The position numbers and the translations under genes are program-made. Under the pieces are notes generated by a model. That model was not told the DNA's origin and ran no database searches. It was given only the letters and a program-made list of their open reading frames with translations. A stretch of DNA of 7,204 bases from Pseudomonadota bacterium (GTDB lineage: Bacteria; Pseudomonadota; Gammaproteobacteria; Burkholderiales; Burkholderiaceae_C): contig JAUPTP010000045.1 in the NCBI GenBank assembly GCA_030918015.1, positions 2,295 through 9,498 on the forward strand, read 5' to 3'. Below are positions 5,591 to 7,204 of this stretch, piece by piece. Every line of letters begins with the position of its first letter. The stretch's first letter is position 1.

Positions 5591-6658
5591 TCAGACCGCC
5601 GGATCCCCGTGGCGGCGGCGCAGCGCGTCGATGCGCTCGAGCAGTTCGGGCGCGAGCGCCACGTTCCAGGCGGCGACGTTCTCCTCGAGCTGCGCCACGC
5701 TGGTCACGCCGATGAGGGTGCTGGCCACCGACCAGCGCCGGTAGCAGAAGGCCAGCGCCATCTCGGTCGGCGTCAGGCCGTGCTCGCGCGCCAGCGTGTT
5801 GTAGGCACGCGCGGCCTCCAGCGCCTCAGGGCGGGCCCAGCGCTGCTTCTTCATGCTGTCGAACCGCGCCAGCCGGCCCGGCTGCCGCACCGGATCGTGC
5901 AGGCCGGCCTCGTCGTATTTGCCGGTCAGCAGCCCGAAGCCCAGCGGCGAGTAGGCCAGCAGCGAGACCTGGTGCTGGTGCATCGCCTCGTCCAGGCCGT
6001 TGTCGGGCACGCGGTTGACCAGGCAGTAGGCGTTCTGCACCGTCGCCACCCGCGCCAGACCGTGCTGCTCGGCCAAGCGGACGAACTCGCACACGCCGTA
6101 GGGCGTCTCGTTCGACAGGCCGATCGCGCGCACCTTGCCCTCGCTCACCAGCCGGTCGAGCGCACGCAGCTGCGCCTCGATCGGGGTGACCTGCGCCTGC
6201 GCGGCGCGCACCGGGTCGAAATAGCTCGCGCCGAACATCGGCACCGGCCGGGTCGGCCAGTGCAGCTGGTAGAGATCGATCGTCTCGACGCCCAGGCGGC
6301 GCAGGCTGCCCTCGCAGGCCGCGACGATGTCGGCGGCGCTCAGGTCGGCGCTGCCACCGCGGATCCAGTCCATGCCGCGCGACGGGCCCGCCACCTTGGT
6401 GGCGATCGTCAGCCGCTGGCGCACGCCCGGCCGCGCCGCCAGCCAGCGGCCCAGGATGATCTCGGTGGCGTTGAAGGTCTCGCGCCGCGGCGGCACCGCG
6501 TACATCTCGGCGGTGTCGATGAAGTCGATGCCCAGCTCGAGCGCGCGGTCCAGGATGCGGAAGGCGCCGGCCTCGTCGACCTGCTCGCCGAAGGTCATCG
6601 TGCCCAGGCAGACGGGCGAGACGCGCAGATCGCTGCGACCGAGGGAAACGGATTGCAT
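5591..6658 (-). CDS. Tas-like NAD(P)H-dependent aldo/keto reductase
   Basis: This 355-residue TIM-barrel oxidoreductase resembles E. coli Tas (346 residues) throughout, for example LGTMTFGEQ at 18-26, AEMYAVPPRRET at 50-61, the TKVAGPSR segment, SNETPYGV and AYSPLGFGLLTGKY. The catalytic tetrad of aldo/keto reductases is complete: D48, Y53, K88 and H133. Known for the family is NADPH-dependent reduction of aldehydes/ketones; the natural substrate of Tas-type members is unsettled. The start is set at the ATG at 6656-6658, which gives MQSVSLGRSDLRVS as in Tas and has AGGAG 8 bases upstream. An alternative start at 6700 would add 14 residues with no family counterpart. It is convergent with the RidA gene and 66 bases downstream of a HTH-cupin regulator on the same strand, which may control it. 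Confidence 0.92.
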   Translation of the reverse strand: MQSVSLGRSDLRVSPVCLGTMTFGEQVDEAGAFRILDRALELGIDFIDTAEMYAVPPRRETFNATEIILGRWLAARPGVRQRLTIATKVAGPSRGMDWIRGGSADLSAADIVAACEGSLRRLGVETIDLYQLHWPTRPVPMFGASYFDPVRAAQAQVTPIEAQLRALDRLVSEGKVRAIGLSNETPYGVCEFVRLAEQHGLARVATVQNAYCLVNRVPDNGLDEAMHQHQVSLLAYSPLGFGLLTGKYDEAGLHDPVRQPGRLARFDSMKKQRWARPEALEAARAYNTLAREHGLTPTEMALAFCYRRWSVASTLIGVTSVAQLEENVAAWNVALAPELLERIDALRRRHGDPAV

Positions 6659-6666
6659 CGGGGGGA

Positions 6667-6671
6667 CTCCT
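6667..6671 (-). promoter_or_regulatory. ribosome binding site of the aldo/keto reductase
   Basis: On the minus strand AGGAG lies 8 bases before the ATG at 6658. It decides this start over the further upstream in-frame start at 6700. Confidence 0.75.
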
Positions 6672-6681
6672 GCAGGAAGGA

Positions 6682-6716
6682 CGCCGATCTTAGGCGACAC
6701 CGCTTCTCGTCGCTTC
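6682..6716 (-). promoter_or_regulatory. possible promoter/operator region upstream of the aldo/keto reductase
   Basis: The 66-base gap between the regulator stop and the reductase start contains, on the minus strand, two copies of GAAGCG (6701-6706 and 6711-6716) exactly 10 bases apart, a weak -10-like TAAGAT (6687-6692), and a short inverted repeat CGCC/GGCG (6682-6685 and 6693-6696) around it. No -35 consensus is visible. The arrangement could be a small promoter with operator sites, but each element alone could be chance. Confidence 0.25.
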
Positions 6717-6724
6717 CCGCCACG

Positions 6725-7204
6725 TCAGCCCACCACGCTGCGCACGAAGCGGGTGCAGCACTCGCCCGGATTCTCGTAGGCATAGGCGCGGGCGCTGTCG
6801 TAGATCGCGTGGGCGCCGGCCTCCAGGCGCAGCACCTCGTCGTCGAAGCGCAGCAGCAGGCAGCCGGCGGTGACGACGATCATCTCGTGCCAGCCCGGCG
6901 GGTCGGGCTCGGCGCGGTAGATCTCGCCGGGGCCGAGCGTCCAGGACCACAGCTCCGCCACCTGCCGCGCCGGCGCGCTGCCCAGCAGCACCGCGCGGCT
7001 CTCGGCGTGGGCGCCGCGCCAGGCCAGCGCGTCGACCCGCTGGCGTGCGACGCCTGGCGCAGCCACCAGCGTGACGAAGTCGGTGCCCAGCGCCCGCGCC
7101 AGCCGGGCCAGCCCGGCCAGGCTGAGGTTGGCCTCGCCCGCCTCCAGGCCGACGAGGGTGCGCCGGCTCAGGTCGGCGGCCGCGGCCAGCGCCGCCTGGC
7201 TCAG
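6725..7204 (-). CDS. XRE-type helix-turn-helix regulator with C-terminal cupin domain, 5' partial
   Basis: The minus-strand frame is open to the right edge, so the first part of the protein is missing; 159 residues are visible. They begin LSQAALAAAADLSRRTL, the body of an XRE (Cro/cI-like) helix-turn-helix with the recognition helix around DLSRRTLVGLEAGEA, followed by the closing helix LAGLARLARALGTDFVTL. The second half, from about WSWTLGPGEIYRAE, is a small cupin barrel (GWHEMIVVTAGCLLLRFDDEVLRLEAGAHAIYD). The classic metal-binding cupin pattern is incomplete, with one His visible in the first motif, so ligand binding without metal is likely. A GTG at 7066 is internal to the domain linker and is not the start. 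Proteins of this plan usually regulate their own gene and a neighbouring metabolic gene. Here the aldo/keto reductase lies 66 bases downstream. The effector is unknown. Confidence 0.85.
   Translation of the reverse strand: MSQAALAAAADLSRRTLVGLEAGEANLSLAGLARLARALGTDFVTLVAAPGVARQRVDALAWRGAHAESRAVLLGSAPARQVAELWSWTLGPGEIYRAEPDPPGWHEMIVVTAGCLLLRFDDEVLRLEAGAHAIYDSARAYAYENPGECCTRFVRSVVG

Noticed and set aside
6659..6700. Fourteen-residue N-terminal extension of the aldo/keto reductase.
   Set aside because: It has no counterpart in Tas, and the AGGAG at 6667-6671 fits the downstream ATG at 6658.
6327..6779. 150-codon plus-strand open frame opposite the reductase start.
   Set aside because: It is antisense to conserved reductase motifs and has no recognisable domain or ribosome binding site.
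1..7204. Search for CRISPR repeats, tRNA/rRNA genes, transposases, toxin-antitoxin pairs, phage genes or riboswitches.
   Set aside because: Nothing seen by eye: coding density is high, every open space is under 100 bases, and all genes fall in known chromosomal families.

Overview
The window is a gene-dense piece of a GC-rich bacterial chromosome. Codon third positions are almost all G or C. Gene content and promoter style (ACAAT-type -10 boxes very close to start codons) point to a betaproteobacterium, most likely Burkholderiales of the Leptothrix/Rubrivivax/Ideonella type. The genus is inferred, not shown. No mobile elements, tRNA/rRNA genes or CRISPR arrays are visible, and no gene-free stretch reaches 300 bases.

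Layout. (1) Positions 2-2266 (+) hold the C-terminal part of a large PAS/GAF/PAS/GGDEF/EAL cyclic-di-GMP protein whose N-terminus lies left of the window. (2) An 87-base gap carries two inverted repeats and a TACAAT box. (3) Positions 2354-5573 (+) hold five closely packed housekeeping genes: a PHP-domain phosphatase/exoribonuclease (rnm/yciV family), yciO, ybaK, plsY and a RidA-family gene. (4) Positions 5591-6658 (-) encode a Tas-like aldo/keto reductase convergent with the RidA gene. (5) Positions 6725-7204 (-) encode a HTH (XRE)-cupin regulator, cut by the right edge, lying just upstream of the reductase on the same strand.

Working together. The c-di-GMP protein is a sensory signalling enzyme with both catalytic domains apparently intact. 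In the central cluster, rnm and yciO are also neighbours in E. coli. The cluster combines RNA 5'-end or pAp turnover, a YrdC-like protein, proofreading of mischarged Cys-tRNA, the first acylation of glycerol-3-phosphate in phospholipid synthesis, and a Rid protein that may remove reactive enamines. The short gaps (17 and 20 bases) before ybaK and ridA imply cotranscription, while candidate -10 boxes before rnm, yciO and plsY suggest internal promoters. The regulator and reductase probably form a separate unit.

I found no convincing evidence of an undescribed system. The most useful observations are a probable leaderless start for rnm, dyads overlapping or flanking candidate promoters, two edge-truncated genes, and a start correction for the reductase.
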